Source: Pokkaliibacter sp046614695 | Lineage (GTDB): Bacteria > Pseudomonadota > Gammaproteobacteria > Pseudomonadales > Balneatricaceae | Assembly: GCF_046614695.1 (NCBI RefSeq) | Contig: NZ_JBKKHQ010000007.1 | Span: 186,001-250,000, forward strand | DNA: 64,000 nucleotides | Direction of reading: 5' to 3' | Part shown: positions 43,873 to 52,905 of the stretch, in pieces | Layout of the letters: each line of letters begins with the position of its first letter | Position numbering within the stretch: the first letter of the stretch is position 1 | The notes under the pieces: generated by a model | What the model was told of the DNA's origin: nothing | The model's database searches: none | What the model saw: only the letters and a program-made list of their open reading frames with translations | Position numbers and translations under genes: made by a program

Positions 43873-43899
43873 AACCGCCCTCCAGAAGGAGGGCGGTTT
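43873..43899 (-). other. Stem-loop between mtlE and mtlF
   Basis: CCGCCCTC and GAGGGCGG form a GC-rich stem of 8 bp (10 with flanking A-T pairs) around CAGAAG. Only three T residues follow on the minus strand. Such hairpins after a binding-protein gene usually cut read-through so that the binding protein is made in excess. Confidence 0.65.
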
Positions 43900-43954
43900 T
43901 GCAGGGTTGCTCTTGGAGGTATGAACCTGTAACCAGCTTGGTGGTTGTCAGTTC

Positions 43955-45283
43955 TTACTTGATGTAGCCGCTACGTTCCATTTCACGAGTAACGGACTTC
44001 TGAGCGGTATCCATTGCTTGGTCAACACTCATGTTGCCAACCAGAGCGCCAGCTACCAGTTTACCTACAGAAGTACCGATCGCCTGGAATTCAGGGATGG
44101 TGGCGAACTGGATACCAACGTAAGGAACAGGTTTAGCTGTTGCGTCCATTGGGTCAGCAGTCTGCATGGAGTCCAAGGTTACCTGAGCGAAAGGAGCAGC
44201 ATCTTTGTACTCTTTGCTGTAGGTAGAGAAGCGGGTGCCAGGAGGAACGTTAGCAACGCCTTCTTTCTTGGCAACAAGCTGGCCGTATTCTTTGGAGGTA
44301 GCCCACTCGATGAAGGTGGTTGCTGCATCTTTGTGTGCGGAGCTAGCTGGAATTGCCAGTGCCCATGCCCATAGCCAATGAGAACCTTTCTGTGTGGTCT
44401 GGTAAGGAGAGAAAGCAAAGCCAACTTTGTCAGTTACCTGGCTCTGTTTCGGATCGGTTACGAAAGAGCCTGCTACAGTTGCATCAACCCACATGGCGCA
44501 CTTGCCAGAGTTGAACAGAGCCAGGTTTTCGTTGAAACCGTTAGTGGATGCACCTGGAGGACCGTATTTGCCAAGCAGGTCAACATAGAAACTTACCGCG
44601 CTCTTAACTTCTGGGCTGGTGTATTCTGGTTTCCAGTCTTCATCGAAGTAACGGCCGCCGAAGGAGTTGATCATGGTGCCAACCAGCGCCATGTTTTCAC
44701 CCCAGCCAGCTTTACCACGCAGACAGATGCCGTACTGCTCTTTGGAAGGATCGTTCAGCTTCTCAGCAAAGCCTTTGATCTGGTCCCAGGTGGGGTTTTC
44801 AGGCATGGTCAGACCAGCAGCCTTGAACAGATCTTTGCGGTAGTAAGTCATGGAGCTTTCGCCGTAGAAGGGCAGCGCGTACAGAGTGCCATCTACAGAC
44901 AGACCATCACGGATGGTGGGGAAAATGTCGTCTACGTCGTAAGACTTGGGCAGGTCCTTGATAGGTGCCAGCCAGTTTTTCTCACCCCACAGGCCGGTTT
45001 CATACATGCCGATGGTCATAACGTCGAACTGGCCGCCGTTGGTAGCGATATCAGTAGTCATACGCTGACGCAGTACGTTTTCTTCCAGTACTACCCAGTT
45101 AACTTTGATATCGGGGTGAGCTTTTTCGAACTCACCGGTCAGGCTCTGCATACGAACCATGTCACCGTTGTTAACAGTACCTACGGTGATGGTAGTGGCA
45201 GCAGATGCCTGAGCGGACATCAGCATACCTGCAGACATAACAGCAGCGAAAATAGGGGTTACTTTCAGGCTGAGAGCTTTCAT
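43955..45283 (-). CDS. mtlE: Periplasmic polyol-binding protein
   Basis: The 442-residue solute-binding protein of the CUT1 family has a signal peptide of about 27 residues (KALSLKVTPIFAAVMSAG... ASA). The mature fold shows the typical TGEFEKAHPDIKVNWV, FDVMTIGMYETGLWG, PFYGESSMTYYRKDLF and GKCAMWVDA segments. It captures mannitol or related polyols and delivers them to MtlFG. The ATG at 45283 follows GAGGAG at about 10 bp; a TTG at 45301 is also in frame. It is the first gene of the structural operon, about 356 bp from the regulator mtlR. Confidence 0.94.
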   Translation of the reverse strand: MKALSLKVTPIFAAVMSAGMLMSAQASAATTITVGTVNNGDMVRMQSLTGEFEKAHPDIKVNWVVLEENVLRQRMTTDIATNGGQFDVMTIGMYETGLWGEKNWLAPIKDLPKSYDVDDIFPTIRDGLSVDGTLYALPFYGESSMTYYRKDLFKAAGLTMPENPTWDQIKGFAEKLNDPSKEQYGICLRGKAGWGENMALVGTMINSFGGRYFDEDWKPEYTSPEVKSAVSFYVDLLGKYGPPGASTNGFNENLALFNSGKCAMWVDATVAGSFVTDPKQSQVTDKVGFAFSPYQTTQKGSHWLWAWALAIPASSAHKDAATTFIEWATSKEYGQLVAKKEGVANVPPGTRFSTYSKEYKDAAPFAQVTLDSMQTADPMDATAKPVPYVGIQFATIPEFQAIGTSVGKLVAGALVGNMSVDQAMDTAQKSVTREMERSGYIK

Positions 45284-45437
45284 TCGAGTATCACTCCTCA
45301 ACTGATCCTGGGACCAGCGCGTTTTTATCGTTGTTTTACCCGGTCATTCTGAAGTCGAGTTCAAAAGCCGGGAGAGTGTTGGCATCCGTATTACAGCTTT
45401 TGGACGTTGTTAAAACAAATAACAAATTTGATGATTA

Positions 45438-45466
45438 GGTATACTTTTTTGTACTTATGTTTGACC
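45438..45466 (-). promoter_or_regulatory. Candidate mtlE promoter
   Basis: On the minus strand the -10 is TATACC and the -35 (17 bp upstream) is the weak GGTCAA, as expected for an AraC-activated promoter. The two direct repeats lie upstream of the -35. Confidence 0.4.
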
Positions 45467-45483
45467 GCTCGGTTGAATCCTCC

Positions 45484-45547
45484 TTGGCTAAGAGTGGCTT
45501 GAATCAATGACTAAATACCGGAGAATCAGGCTTTTAGCCAAGAGTGA
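45484..45547. repeat. Pair of 14-bp direct repeats, candidate MtlR sites
   Basis: TTGGCTAAGAGTGG (45484-45497) and TTAGCCAAGAGTGA (45534-45547) match at 11 of 14 positions. Their start-to-start distance is exactly 50 bp, close to five helical turns. Direct repeats upstream of a weak promoter are typical for AraC-family activators. Confidence 0.55.
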
Positions 45548-45639
45548 TGACAAATATGTATTGTTTTTGTCAGCTTTTGGAGGCCTGAATTGCCATTAAA
45601 TCCGTCGTTAAAGTATAGATTATCCTTTGGTCGAAGCTT

Positions 45640-46551
45640 TCAGCTCGCATGGCTCCAGCGTTCAGAGGCGCGCTCAAAAGTTTCCTTGCGATAGTCTGAA
45701 GGCGTCATATTCTTGGCGGCGATAAAGCGTCGATTGAAGTTCGAAATATTATTAAATCCCGCCTCAAAGCAGATATCAGTAATCGGCTTCTCGCTATTGC
45801 TCAACAGTTCGCAGGCCTTGCTAATCCGCAAACTTGTCACAAACTCTATAAAGCGGCGCCCGGTCGCCTGACGGAAAAACTTGGAGAAATACGTTGGTTT
45901 CATGCTGACGTGCTCCGCAACTTCTTCCAGAGTTACGTTTCGTGCGTAGTGCTCAACAATATAGTTCACGGCCAGGTTGAGCCGTTGGATGTTCTTTTCA
46001 CCCGTCACAAGCAGATAGTTATTGCTGCTTAAAATTTTGTATTTATCGGCTTTGGCCAGCAGCTCCATGAGAATCAAAAAAAGTGACAGACGTGTTAAGC
46101 CTGAAGCTTCTGACATTTGATTCATAAGCTCGTGGGCGCGTTCGATGAGCTGGTCGCCAAAAAACTCGATGCCAAACTGAGCGCGCTCAAGCAGGTTGGA
46201 CAAACTCTCCATTTCAGGAAAGACCTGTTTGGCAGACTGAACCAGTTCATCGTTGAAGGTGACGACTTTATCCCTGTTAGGGAATTGCTGCCCCTCTTCG
46301 GCATGGCTGATCCAGTTATGCGGGAGATTGGGGCCGACCAGTACCAGATGGCCCGGATAGAAGGTGCCGATGTAATCGCCGACAAAAACTTTGCCGGAGC
46401 TTTCGGTAATCAGGTGAAGTTCGTATTCGCGGTGATAATGCCAGCGCACCAGCGAGTGGGGAAAACCGTGCTCACGATACAGAACCGAGCACTCATGTTG
46501 CTCGTCAATTAGTTCGTAAGAGGGGTCGGTAAGTCTGCCGGAGTTGGACAT
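45640..46551 (-). CDS. mtlR: AraC-family regulator of the mannitol operon
   Basis: The 303-residue protein has an N-terminal cupin-type effector domain (WHYHREYELHLI near residue 37, then PGHLVLVGPNLPHNWIS) and a C-terminal pair of helix-turn-helix motifs (residues ~190-290: VTLEEVAEHVSMKPTYFSKF, ITDICFEAGFNNISNFNRRF). It matches the MtlR group found beside mtlEFGKD in Pseudomonas. It should activate the operon when a polyol is present. It is transcribed in the same direction as the operon and separated from it by the region with the direct repeats. Confidence 0.92.
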   Translation of the reverse strand: MSNSGRLTDPSYELIDEQHECSVLYREHGFPHSLVRWHYHREYELHLITESSGKVFVGDYIGTFYPGHLVLVGPNLPHNWISHAEEGQQFPNRDKVVTFNDELVQSAKQVFPEMESLSNLLERAQFGIEFFGDQLIERAHELMNQMSEASGLTRLSLFLILMELLAKADKYKILSSNNYLLVTGEKNIQRLNLAVNYIVEHYARNVTLEEVAEHVSMKPTYFSKFFRQATGRRFIEFVTSLRISKACELLSNSEKPITDICFEAGFNNISNFNRRFIAAKNMTPSDYRKETFERASERWSHAS

Positions 46552-46664
46552 TACAGCTGAACCATTTTGTTATTTTTAAGTGGTGATCGATCATCGCATA
46601 AAAGCGTACAACTTTTCACCGTGGCTGTTTAGTCCTGATTCAGTGCAGACTTTCCTTTGGTAAT

Positions 46665-48218
46665 TCAGTTTTTCATTGGGTGGCGCTTCCTTCTGCTCAG
46701 TGAAATGAGTGCGGCAAGAATGGCTATCACCCAGGTAGGCCAGCTTCCCCATCGGCCAAAAGGGGTTTCTCCGCGATAGCCCTGAACTTCATGAACCAAT
46801 ACTCCAGCCTTGAACTGCTTGAGCTCTGCTTCAATTTTGCCCTTAGGTGAGATAAAGGCGGTCATGCCGTCATTGGTCGCCCGTACCATGGGGCGGCCAG
46901 TCTCCAGTGCACGCATGCGCACCATCTCCAAATGCTGATATCGGGCGAAAGAGTCGCCAAACCAAGTGTCGTTACTGACAGTCATCAAGATGTCAGCCTG
47001 ATCAGCCCCAATGCGCATAAGCTCAGGATAGGCAACTTCGTAGCAGATGCTGGCTGCAATTTTATGACCCATTGTGCTCAACGGTGGCTGTTCTAGCTTG
47101 CCTTTGCTGAAAGCGGACATTGGCAGGTCAAAAAACTGGATAAGCCCCCGGAGCATGGACTCAAGCGGGACATATTCGCCAAAAGGAACAAGATGTCGCT
47201 TATGGTATAGGCCAAGTCCATCTCCCAGTACGACCAGTGAATTATGGTATTCACTGGTTCCATCTTTATCCACGCGGGTAGGGATGCCCGTTATCAGTGC
47301 AGACTGGCGTTTGGCCAGCTCATCGGCAAAGGGTGCCAGATACGCATAGGCGTTGTTTAACAGAGCCGGTACGGCTGTTTCCGGCCAAATCACCAATGAG
47401 GGCTCGCTCCAGGCTTTGCGAGTCATGGCCTCATAACGGTCAATTGTCGGAGCCGCCGAGTCAGGCTGCCATTTTGCATTTTGAGGCACATTGCCCTGGG
47501 CCAGCATAATGCGAAGTGGTGCTTGCTCAGTCGGCGTGGTCCAATCAATACGCTCAAGAATCCAGCCTGAAGCCAGTGTCAGAGCAATAAGAAAGGATGG
47601 CTTCAAACGCAAATCTGATTCACGAAAGATCGGGGGGATGATATTGGCCAGTGCCACTGCGCATATAGCCAGGATAGCACTGACACCGTACACACCCAGC
47701 ACTGGGGCAAAGCCCTGCCAGTAGGTATCCATGCCGGAATAGCCCAGTAGGAGCCAGGGGAAGCCAGTGAACAGGTAGGTTCTGATGATTTCGCTGATGA
47801 TCCAGACCGCAGGCAGGCTCAGTAATGCCCATCGGCCTGTTCTTCTGGTGTAAAAATGTAGGGCGGACTGTAATAAAAAAAACAGGGCCATGGCCATACA
47901 GAAGAGGGCGGTGAGCAGTGCGGAAAGAACAATGCCTGTGCCGCCATAATGATACATGCTTACCCAGACCCATGAGGTGCCTACACCAAAAAGACCGGTG
48001 CCAAAAAGCCAGCCTCGGGCGAGAGCCTGCCTTAGGGAGGAGGCTGTCTGCATCAGTACAAAAAAGTAGCTGACTGAGAGTAGTGTTAGTGGCCAGTAGC
48101 CGAATGGAGCAAATCCAAGAGGGTAAATGGCGCCCGCTATCAGGGCAAAAAGAAGCGGCAGTTTGCCTTTTGTTGTGGGAAGGCGATCAAGCCAGTGACG
48201 TTGAGCGTCTTGGGTCAT
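46665..48218 (-). CDS. lnt: Apolipoprotein N-acyltransferase
   Basis: The ~517-residue inner-membrane enzyme adds the third acyl chain to the N-terminal Cys of lipoproteins. An N-terminal part with 6-7 helices precedes a nitrilase-like domain in which the catalytic Glu (VIWPETAVPALL), Lys (YHKRHLVPFGEYVP) and Cys (ICYEVAYPELM) are visible. The start at 48218 is preferred because the cytoplasmic tail then has a normal length; the frame is open to 48269 and no good Shine-Dalgarno is seen at either. It follows corC, as in many gammaproteobacteria. Confidence 0.95.
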   Translation of the reverse strand: MTQDAQRHWLDRLPTTKGKLPLLFALIAGAIYPLGFAPFGYWPLTLLSVSYFFVLMQTASSLRQALARGWLFGTGLFGVGTSWVWVSMYHYGGTGIVLSALLTALFCMAMALFFLLQSALHFYTRRTGRWALLSLPAVWIISEIIRTYLFTGFPWLLLGYSGMDTYWQGFAPVLGVYGVSAILAICAVALANIIPPIFRESDLRLKPSFLIALTLASGWILERIDWTTPTEQAPLRIMLAQGNVPQNAKWQPDSAAPTIDRYEAMTRKAWSEPSLVIWPETAVPALLNNAYAYLAPFADELAKRQSALITGIPTRVDKDGTSEYHNSLVVLGDGLGLYHKRHLVPFGEYVPLESMLRGLIQFFDLPMSAFSKGKLEQPPLSTMGHKIAASICYEVAYPELMRIGADQADILMTVSNDTWFGDSFARYQHLEMVRMRALETGRPMVRATNDGMTAFISPKGKIEAELKQFKAGVLVHEVQGYRGETPFGRWGSWPTWVIAILAALISLSRRKRHPMKN

Positions 48219-48326
48219 CCTTGTGATACCGGTCAAAAGGCAAAGCCGACTGTAAAGGAGAATGTTCATTGCTGAGCTGGAGTCAGCATTTGAACATCAG
48301 GTAGTGAGTGATTGTGCCGACAAAAT

Positions 48327-48349
48327 ACGGCAGGTGGAATGCCTGCCGT
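48327..48349 (-). terminator. Weak terminator-like hairpin between corC and lnt
   Basis: ACGGCAGG and CCTGCCGT form an 8-bp stem; the minus strand continues with ATTTTG. It lies 16 bp beyond the corC stop codon and probably attenuates rather than stops transcription into lnt. Confidence 0.45.
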
Positions 48350-48364
48350 GTGTCATTGTGATGC

Positions 48365-49228
48365 TCAGGCCTGAGGAGGGGTGACCTGCATCAAACGAAT
48401 CCGTCGACCGTCAGCACTGAGTACCTTGAAGGTAAAGCCTGCCAGTTCAACCGACTCGTCGCGACGGGGTAAGTGTCCAAAGCGTTGAGTAATGATGCCA
48501 CCAATTGTGTCGTATTCATCATCCTCAAGAGCCGCCTTGAAGAATTCATTGAAGTCTTCGATCGGGGTCAAAGCACGTACCAGATACTGCTCATTACCCA
48601 TGGACTTAATGTGCACTTCCTCGGGATCTTCAGCATCGTGCTCATCTTCTATATCGCCCACAATCTGCTCAAGGACATCTTCAATAGTGACCAGGCCTGC
48701 AGTACCGCCATACTCGTCAACCACAATGGCCATGTGGTGATGGCTGTCCTGAAACTCTTTCAGCAGTACGTTAAGACGTTTGCTTTCGGGGATGACCTGC
48801 GCCGGGCGAAGGATGGTGTTCATGTCCAGATTATCCAAACCACCATCTAGCAGGCACTTAAGAAGATCCTTAGCCAGCAGGATACCCTTGATGTCATTGA
48901 CGCTTTCGCCAATCACAGGGTAGCGGGAGTGAGCAGTTTCGATAATGCGGGGGAGAAAGCTGCGCCAGGATTCATCCATCTCAACAAAGGAAATCTGTGA
49001 GCGGGGAACCATGATCTCGCGTACCTGAAGATCACCGACGCGCATGGCGCCTTCAATGATTTGTAACGCATCATGATCAATGATCTGTTCGCGGCCGGCG
49101 TTACGCAGCATGTCGAGGAGTTCGTTTCTGTCCTGGGGAGCATCGTCAGAAAAGGCGTGTGCCAAACGCTCCAGCCAGGACTTGCTACTCTCCGATCGGT
49201 CTTCTTGCATGGGGGTCTCGCTACTCAT
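48365..49228 (-). CDS. corC: CorC-family CBS-domain protein (magnesium/cobalt efflux-associated)
   Basis: The 287-residue soluble protein has two CBS domains (residues ~70-190: EIMVPRSQISFVEMD, RYPVIGES; then VVDEYGGTAGLVTIED) and a C-terminal CorC/HlyC domain (VELAGFTFKVLSADGRRIR). It fits the length of E. coli CorC (292) and is linked to divalent-cation efflux. The start at 49228 is chosen because MSSETPMQED begins the conserved protein and overlaps the ybeY stop by 8 bp; a long open extension upstream reads through ybeY and is not real. Confidence 0.94.
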   Translation of the reverse strand: MSSETPMQEDRSESSKSWLERLAHAFSDDAPQDRNELLDMLRNAGREQIIDHDALQIIEGAMRVGDLQVREIMVPRSQISFVEMDESWRSFLPRIIETAHSRYPVIGESVNDIKGILLAKDLLKCLLDGGLDNLDMNTILRPAQVIPESKRLNVLLKEFQDSHHHMAIVVDEYGGTAGLVTIEDVLEQIVGDIEDEHDAEDPEEVHIKSMGNEQYLVRALTPIEDFNEFFKAALEDDEYDTIGGIITQRFGHLPRRDESVELAGFTFKVLSADGRRIRLMQVTPPQA

Positions 49229-49679
49229 CCAATGCGTAGGGGTCAGGGATATCGAGCTTGGCGAGCAGTTTTCGCTCAAGCTCTTCCATTTCTTCTGCTT
49301 CTTCATCTTCAATGTGGTCATAGCCCAGCAAATGAAGAATGCCATGGGTCACCATGTGTGCCCAATGGTGAAACAGGGGCTTGTTTTGCTCTTCAGCCTC
49401 ATCTGCTACCACTTCGGCGCAGATGACCAAGTCGCCGAGTAACGATAACTCAACCTCGGGCGGTGCTTCAAATGGGAATGATAAGACATTAGTGGGCTTA
49501 TCTTTGCCACGGTAGGTGAAGTTGAGCTGCCGGCTTTCGTCGCGATCCACAATTCGGATCGTAACTTCAAGCGCTGAGGGCTGTGTCGCAAGTACATTAT
49601 CAGCCCATTGTTGCAGATCTTCGTCAGCGGGAAGCTGAAGGCAAGTCGATTCCCGCTGAATATCCAGTATCGCGTTCAT
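49221..49679 (-). CDS. ybeY: Endoribonuclease YbeY (16S rRNA maturation)
   Basis: The 152-residue metalloenzyme acts in 16S rRNA 3'-end maturation and ribosome quality control. The zinc motif HGILHLLGYDH (His112, His116, His122) is complete, and NVLSFPF, typical of the family, lies at residues 64-70. It overlaps both neighbours by a few bases: its start lies within the end of ybeZ (ATGA) and its stop within corC, so the four genes are translationally coupled. Confidence 0.97.
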   Translation of the reverse strand: MNAILDIQRESTCLQLPADEDLQQWADNVLATQPSALEVTIRIVDRDESRQLNFTYRGKDKPTNVLSFPFEAPPEVELSLLGDLVICAEVVADEAEEQNKPLFHHWAHMVTHGILHLLGYDHIEDEEAEEMEELERKLLAKLDIPDPYALDE

Positions 49680-50698
49680 TGGGCCTGAAGCTCCGCGTTA
49701 CGTTGTTGCTTCTCCTGCTCACGAGCTTCTTCCCAGACATCGTAGGCTTCAACAATGCGCTGAACCAGCGGGTGTCGAACGACGTCCCGGGCCTCAAAGC
49801 GTGTGATGGAAATGCCATCAACATCCTGCAGAACATCCAGCACATGACGAAGGCCGGAGGGAACGTTACGCGGGAGATCGACCTGAGTGATGTCACCGGT
49901 AATGACTGCTGTTGAGCCAAAGCCGATACGCGTCAGGAACATTTTCATCTGTTCGCGCGTTGTGTTCTGGCTTTCATCCAGAATCACGAAAGAGTGGTTC
50001 AGGGTTCGGCCACGCATGTAAGCCAGTGGCGCCACTTCAATGACATTGCGCTCGATCAGCTTGGCAACTTTCTCAAAGCCCAGCATCTCATAAAGGGCAT
50101 CATAAAGTGGGCGCAGATAGGGGTCGATCTTCTGGCTCAGATCGCCGGGCAGAAAGCCCAGTTTTTCACCAGCTTCCACTGCTGGACGAACCAACAGAAT
50201 GCGGCTGACTTCTTCGCGCTCCAGTGCATCAACCGCGCAGGCAACGGCCAGATAGGTTTTGCCGGTACCGGCGGGTCCAATACCGAAGTTAATATCGTTG
50301 CGGCGGACTTTGCGGACATAAAATTGCTGATTCTCCCCACGAGGTTTGATCAGCATTTTCTTAAGGCGGATTACTGCTTCGTCCTGAAGGTCAGTCTTGT
50401 CGCTCAGGCTTTGTGAGGCAATACCGGATTCATGTAAGAAGAGATGCACCATGTCGCGCGTGATTTCGACATCATTGCTGGCTTCACGATACAGCTGAAC
50501 CATCATTTTTTCCGCAGCCGCCAGAGCCGCAGGGTCTCCTGCCAGTTCAAAGTGGTAGGCGCGGTTGTGGATGGTGATGCCCAAGCGTTTTTCAATCAGG
50601 CGCAGGTGTTCATCAAATTGGCCGCTAAAGTTGGCCAGGTACTCCGGGTTCTCCGGGGAAAGATCAAAGGCGATGGTCGCTTGGAGGTCGGTGGTCAA
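49676..50698 (-). CDS. ybeZ: PhoH-family ATPase YbeZ
   Basis: The 340-residue ATPase has Walker A GPAGTGKT at residues 141-148 and Walker B FVILDESQNTT, within the PhoH domain (residues ~110-320), and an N-terminal KH-like region. YbeZ works with YbeY in RNA metabolism. It lies 62 bp downstream of miaB and overlaps ybeY. Confidence 0.96.
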   Translation of the reverse strand: MTTDLQATIAFDLSPENPEYLANFSGQFDEHLRLIEKRLGITIHNRAYHFELAGDPAALAAAEKMMVQLYREASNDVEITRDMVHLFLHESGIASQSLSDKTDLQDEAVIRLKKMLIKPRGENQQFYVRKVRRNDINFGIGPAGTGKTYLAVACAVDALEREEVSRILLVRPAVEAGEKLGFLPGDLSQKIDPYLRPLYDALYEMLGFEKVAKLIERNVIEVAPLAYMRGRTLNHSFVILDESQNTTREQMKMFLTRIGFGSTAVITGDITQVDLPRNVPSGLRHVLDVLQDVDGISITRFEARDVVRHPLVQRIVEAYDVWEEAREQEKQQRNAELQAQ

Positions 50699-50760
50699 AA
50701 GACGAAATCCTCAATGGTTAAGCATGTGCAGGGCATCATGTCGATGCCCTGAGTCACCTA

Positions 50761-52110
50761 TTAATGAAGGGCATCCAGCTCGGAATCAACCAGCTCGCCG
50801 CGTAAAGAGTTTGGCAGCGCTTCAATAATCTTCACATTGGCAAATTTGCCAATAAGATCCGCATTGGTGCAGGAGAAGTTCACAACACGGTTATTTTCCG
50901 TGCGGCCTTGCAGTTGCCCTGGATCTTTGCGGCTGTAGCCGTTCACCAGAATGCGCTGGGTCGTGCCCACCATCTTGCGGGAGATGTCCAGGGCATGCTG
51001 AATGATGCGCTGCTGAAGAATCTGCAGGCGCTGTTTTTTCACATCTTCCGGGACATCGTCAGGCAGATCTGATGCGGGTGTGCCGGGGCGGCGGCTGTAA
51101 ATAAAGCTGAATGAGGTATCAAAACCAATATCGTTAATCAGCTTCATGGTGGCTTCAAAATCAGCTTCTGTTTCGCCAGGGAAACCGATGATGAAGTCAG
51201 AGGAGAAACTGATGTCCGGGCGGATTTTGCGAAGACGACGCAGCTTGGATTTGTACTCAATCGCCGTATGGCCACGCTTCATGGCGGCCAGGATGCGATC
51301 TGAGCCACTCTGTACGGGCAGATGAAGATGGCTGACCAGCTCTGGAATCGTCTCGTAGGCATCAATCAGCGCATCGGAGAACTCGACCGGGTGAGAGGTG
51401 GTGTAGCGAATGCGATCAATACCATCAATCGCTGCCACATAGTGCATCAGTTCTGCTAAATCGGCGATGTCGCCGTCTGCAGTTTCACCGCGATAGGCAT
51501 TAACGTTTTGTCCCAGCAGGTTTACCTCACGAACGCCTTGCTCGGCCAGATGGATAATCTCTTCAAGAACATCCTGGACCGGACGGCTGACTTCCTCGCC
51601 GCGAGTATAGGGAACAACGCAGAATGTGCAGTACTTGCTGCAGCCTTCCATAATGGAGACAAAGGCTTCTGCGCCTTCCACTTTGGGGGCGGGAAGCCGG
51701 TCGAATTTTTCAATTTCCGGGAAGCTGATATCCACCTGGGGCTGGTGGTATTTCACGGCTGCATTAACCATTTCCGGCAGGCGGTGCAGAGTTTGAGGAC
51801 CGAAAACAATATCGACATAAGGTGCGCGGTCACGTATCGCTTCACCTTCCTGACTGGCGACACATCCACCGACACCAATACGCAGGTTGGGGTTCTTTTC
51901 CTTTAGCTTGCGCCAGCGACCTAGCTGATGAAATACCTTTTCCTGCGCTTTTTCACGGATAGAGCAGGTGTTAAGCAGAAGCAGATCCGCCTCTTCAGGG
52001 GTCTCAGTGATTTCCATTTCATGGCTCTCGCGCAGCAGATCAAGCATGCGTGAAGAGTCATACTCGTTCATCTGACAACCGTGAGTCTGGATAAATACCT
52101 TCTTGGACAT
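50761..52110 (-). CDS. miaB: tRNA-2-methylthio-N6-isopentenyladenosine synthase
   Basis: The 449-residue radical-SAM methylthiotransferase modifies A37 of tRNAs reading UNN codons. The N-terminal cluster cysteines are Cys12, Cys49 and Cys83, the radical-SAM triad CxxxCxxC is Cys157, Cys161 and Cys164 (CSKYCTFC), and a TRAM domain ends the protein (residues ~375-445). It is the first gene of the miaB-ybeZ-ybeY-corC-lnt block, here with a clear promoter region upstream but no evident motif. Confidence 0.97.
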   Translation of the reverse strand: MSKKVFIQTHGCQMNEYDSSRMLDLLRESHEMEITETPEEADLLLLNTCSIREKAQEKVFHQLGRWRKLKEKNPNLRIGVGGCVASQEGEAIRDRAPYVDIVFGPQTLHRLPEMVNAAVKYHQPQVDISFPEIEKFDRLPAPKVEGAEAFVSIMEGCSKYCTFCVVPYTRGEEVSRPVQDVLEEIIHLAEQGVREVNLLGQNVNAYRGETADGDIADLAELMHYVAAIDGIDRIRYTTSHPVEFSDALIDAYETIPELVSHLHLPVQSGSDRILAAMKRGHTAIEYKSKLRRLRKIRPDISFSSDFIIGFPGETEADFEATMKLINDIGFDTSFSFIYSRRPGTPASDLPDDVPEDVKKQRLQILQQRIIQHALDISRKMVGTTQRILVNGYSRKDPGQLQGRTENNRVVNFSCTNADLIGKFANVKIIEALPNSLRGELVDSELDALH

Positions 52111-52689
52111 GAAATACCTGGAGTCCCGCTAGGGAAAATGTGTTCGTTTGCCTTCAGCTCACTCACCTAAGTGACGCCATGGTAGCGCACGAGAGTGGCA
52201 TCTGAGCTGACTGTGAAAAATCGGCAAAGTATATCGCAGGCGTCGTCTCAGTTGTAGCGTGTTACGCCGACAAAGCAGTGCGCTGGACGGTCTCTTCTTT
52301 GTGGGGAGCAAGGTCGAGACGAGTGGCGAAGCTATCTATGAAGTGATTTTTGAGTTTTTCTTGTGATTGAGGCTTTGGTCTTTGGGACGCGTGGCCGGTG
52401 ATTGGTAGACCTGGTTGAGGAAAAACTGAAGGCAGAGTCTGCTGAGGTTAAATGCAGCGACATTTCAATACATTCGTTGATGCGCATTGATGAGGTTCTT
52501 AAGGAGGGGGTAGCAAAGATTAATCAGGCAATTGGCAGAGTGAGGCGGTTTCCATTCACGCTACTAAATTAATGCGGGTGGTAGCTCTTGAAAGGCGTGT
52601 AACTAAATGGCCGATGTAAAAACCAGTCGGCATTTATAGCTGGATAAGAAATGAAAAAGGGTGGGGGACAGCGCTTATAAAGGAAGAGT
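52111..52689. other. Long intergenic region beside the tRNA cluster
   Basis: This 579-bp gap separates miaB from the tRNA cluster. It is AT-richer in its right half and contains one protein-like frame (52402-52572). I see no clear terminator for the tRNA operon, RNA gene or integrase remnant. Confidence 0.5.
52402..52572 (+). CDS. Possible small ORF or gene remnant (56 aa)
   Basis: A frame opening with TTG directly after a stop codon encodes about 56 residues, starting (M)VDLVEEKLKAESAEV and ending in RRFPFTLLN. It looks helical and charged, and codon use is plausible, but there is no Shine-Dalgarno or ATG and I recognise no family. It may be the tail of a decayed gene next to the tRNA cluster. 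It could also be chance. Confidence 0.2.
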   Translation: MVDLVEEKLKAESAEVKCSDISIHSLMRIDEVLKEGVAKINQAIGRVRRFPFTLLN

Positions 52690-52764
52690 TGGCAGGGGTG
52701 GAAGGACTCGAACCTACGAATGACGGAATCAGAATCCGTTGCCTTACCACTTGGCGACACCCCT
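52690..52764 (-). tRNA. tRNA-Gln (CTG)
   Basis: The 75-nt gene includes CCA. The acceptor stem is AGGGGTG/CACCCCT, the anticodon loop is TTCTGAT with anticodon CTG between GGA/TCC stem bases, and the T-loop is TTCGAGT. It is the last gene in the cluster and differs from the two TTG copies in the anticodon arm. Confidence 0.95.
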
Positions 52765-52824
52765 GCAACAGGGTCGACACTTTAGAGTAATCATTTTTAC
52801 TTTTCAAGTATCTGAATATCAGGA

Positions 52825-52901
52825 TGGTGGCTATGGTCGGATTTGAACCAACGACCTACGCATTATGAGTGCGCCGCTCTAACCAACTGAGCTACATAGC
52901 C
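52825..52901 (-). tRNA. tRNA-Met (CAT, elongator), copy 2
   Basis: The 77-nt gene includes CCA. The acceptor stem GGCTATG pairs with CATAGCC, the D-loop GTTGGTTAGAG and anticodon CAT in loop CTCATAA match the elongator methionine tRNA (metT/U type). It is identical over its length to the copy at 53001-53077, as far as I can read. Confidence 0.95.
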
Positions 52902-52905
52902 TTAA

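Larger units (their letters stand above)
45284..45639. other. Regulatory region upstream of mtlE
   Basis: This 356-bp AT-rich gap separates mtlR from mtlE, both on the minus strand. It contains two direct repeats (45484-45497 and 45534-45547) and a candidate -10 (TATACC, 45438-45443). Confidence 0.6.

Noticed and set aside
49229..49345. Long N-terminal extension of CorC
   Set aside because: It is an out-of-frame reading of the end of ybeY; CorC starts at MSSETP as in relatives.
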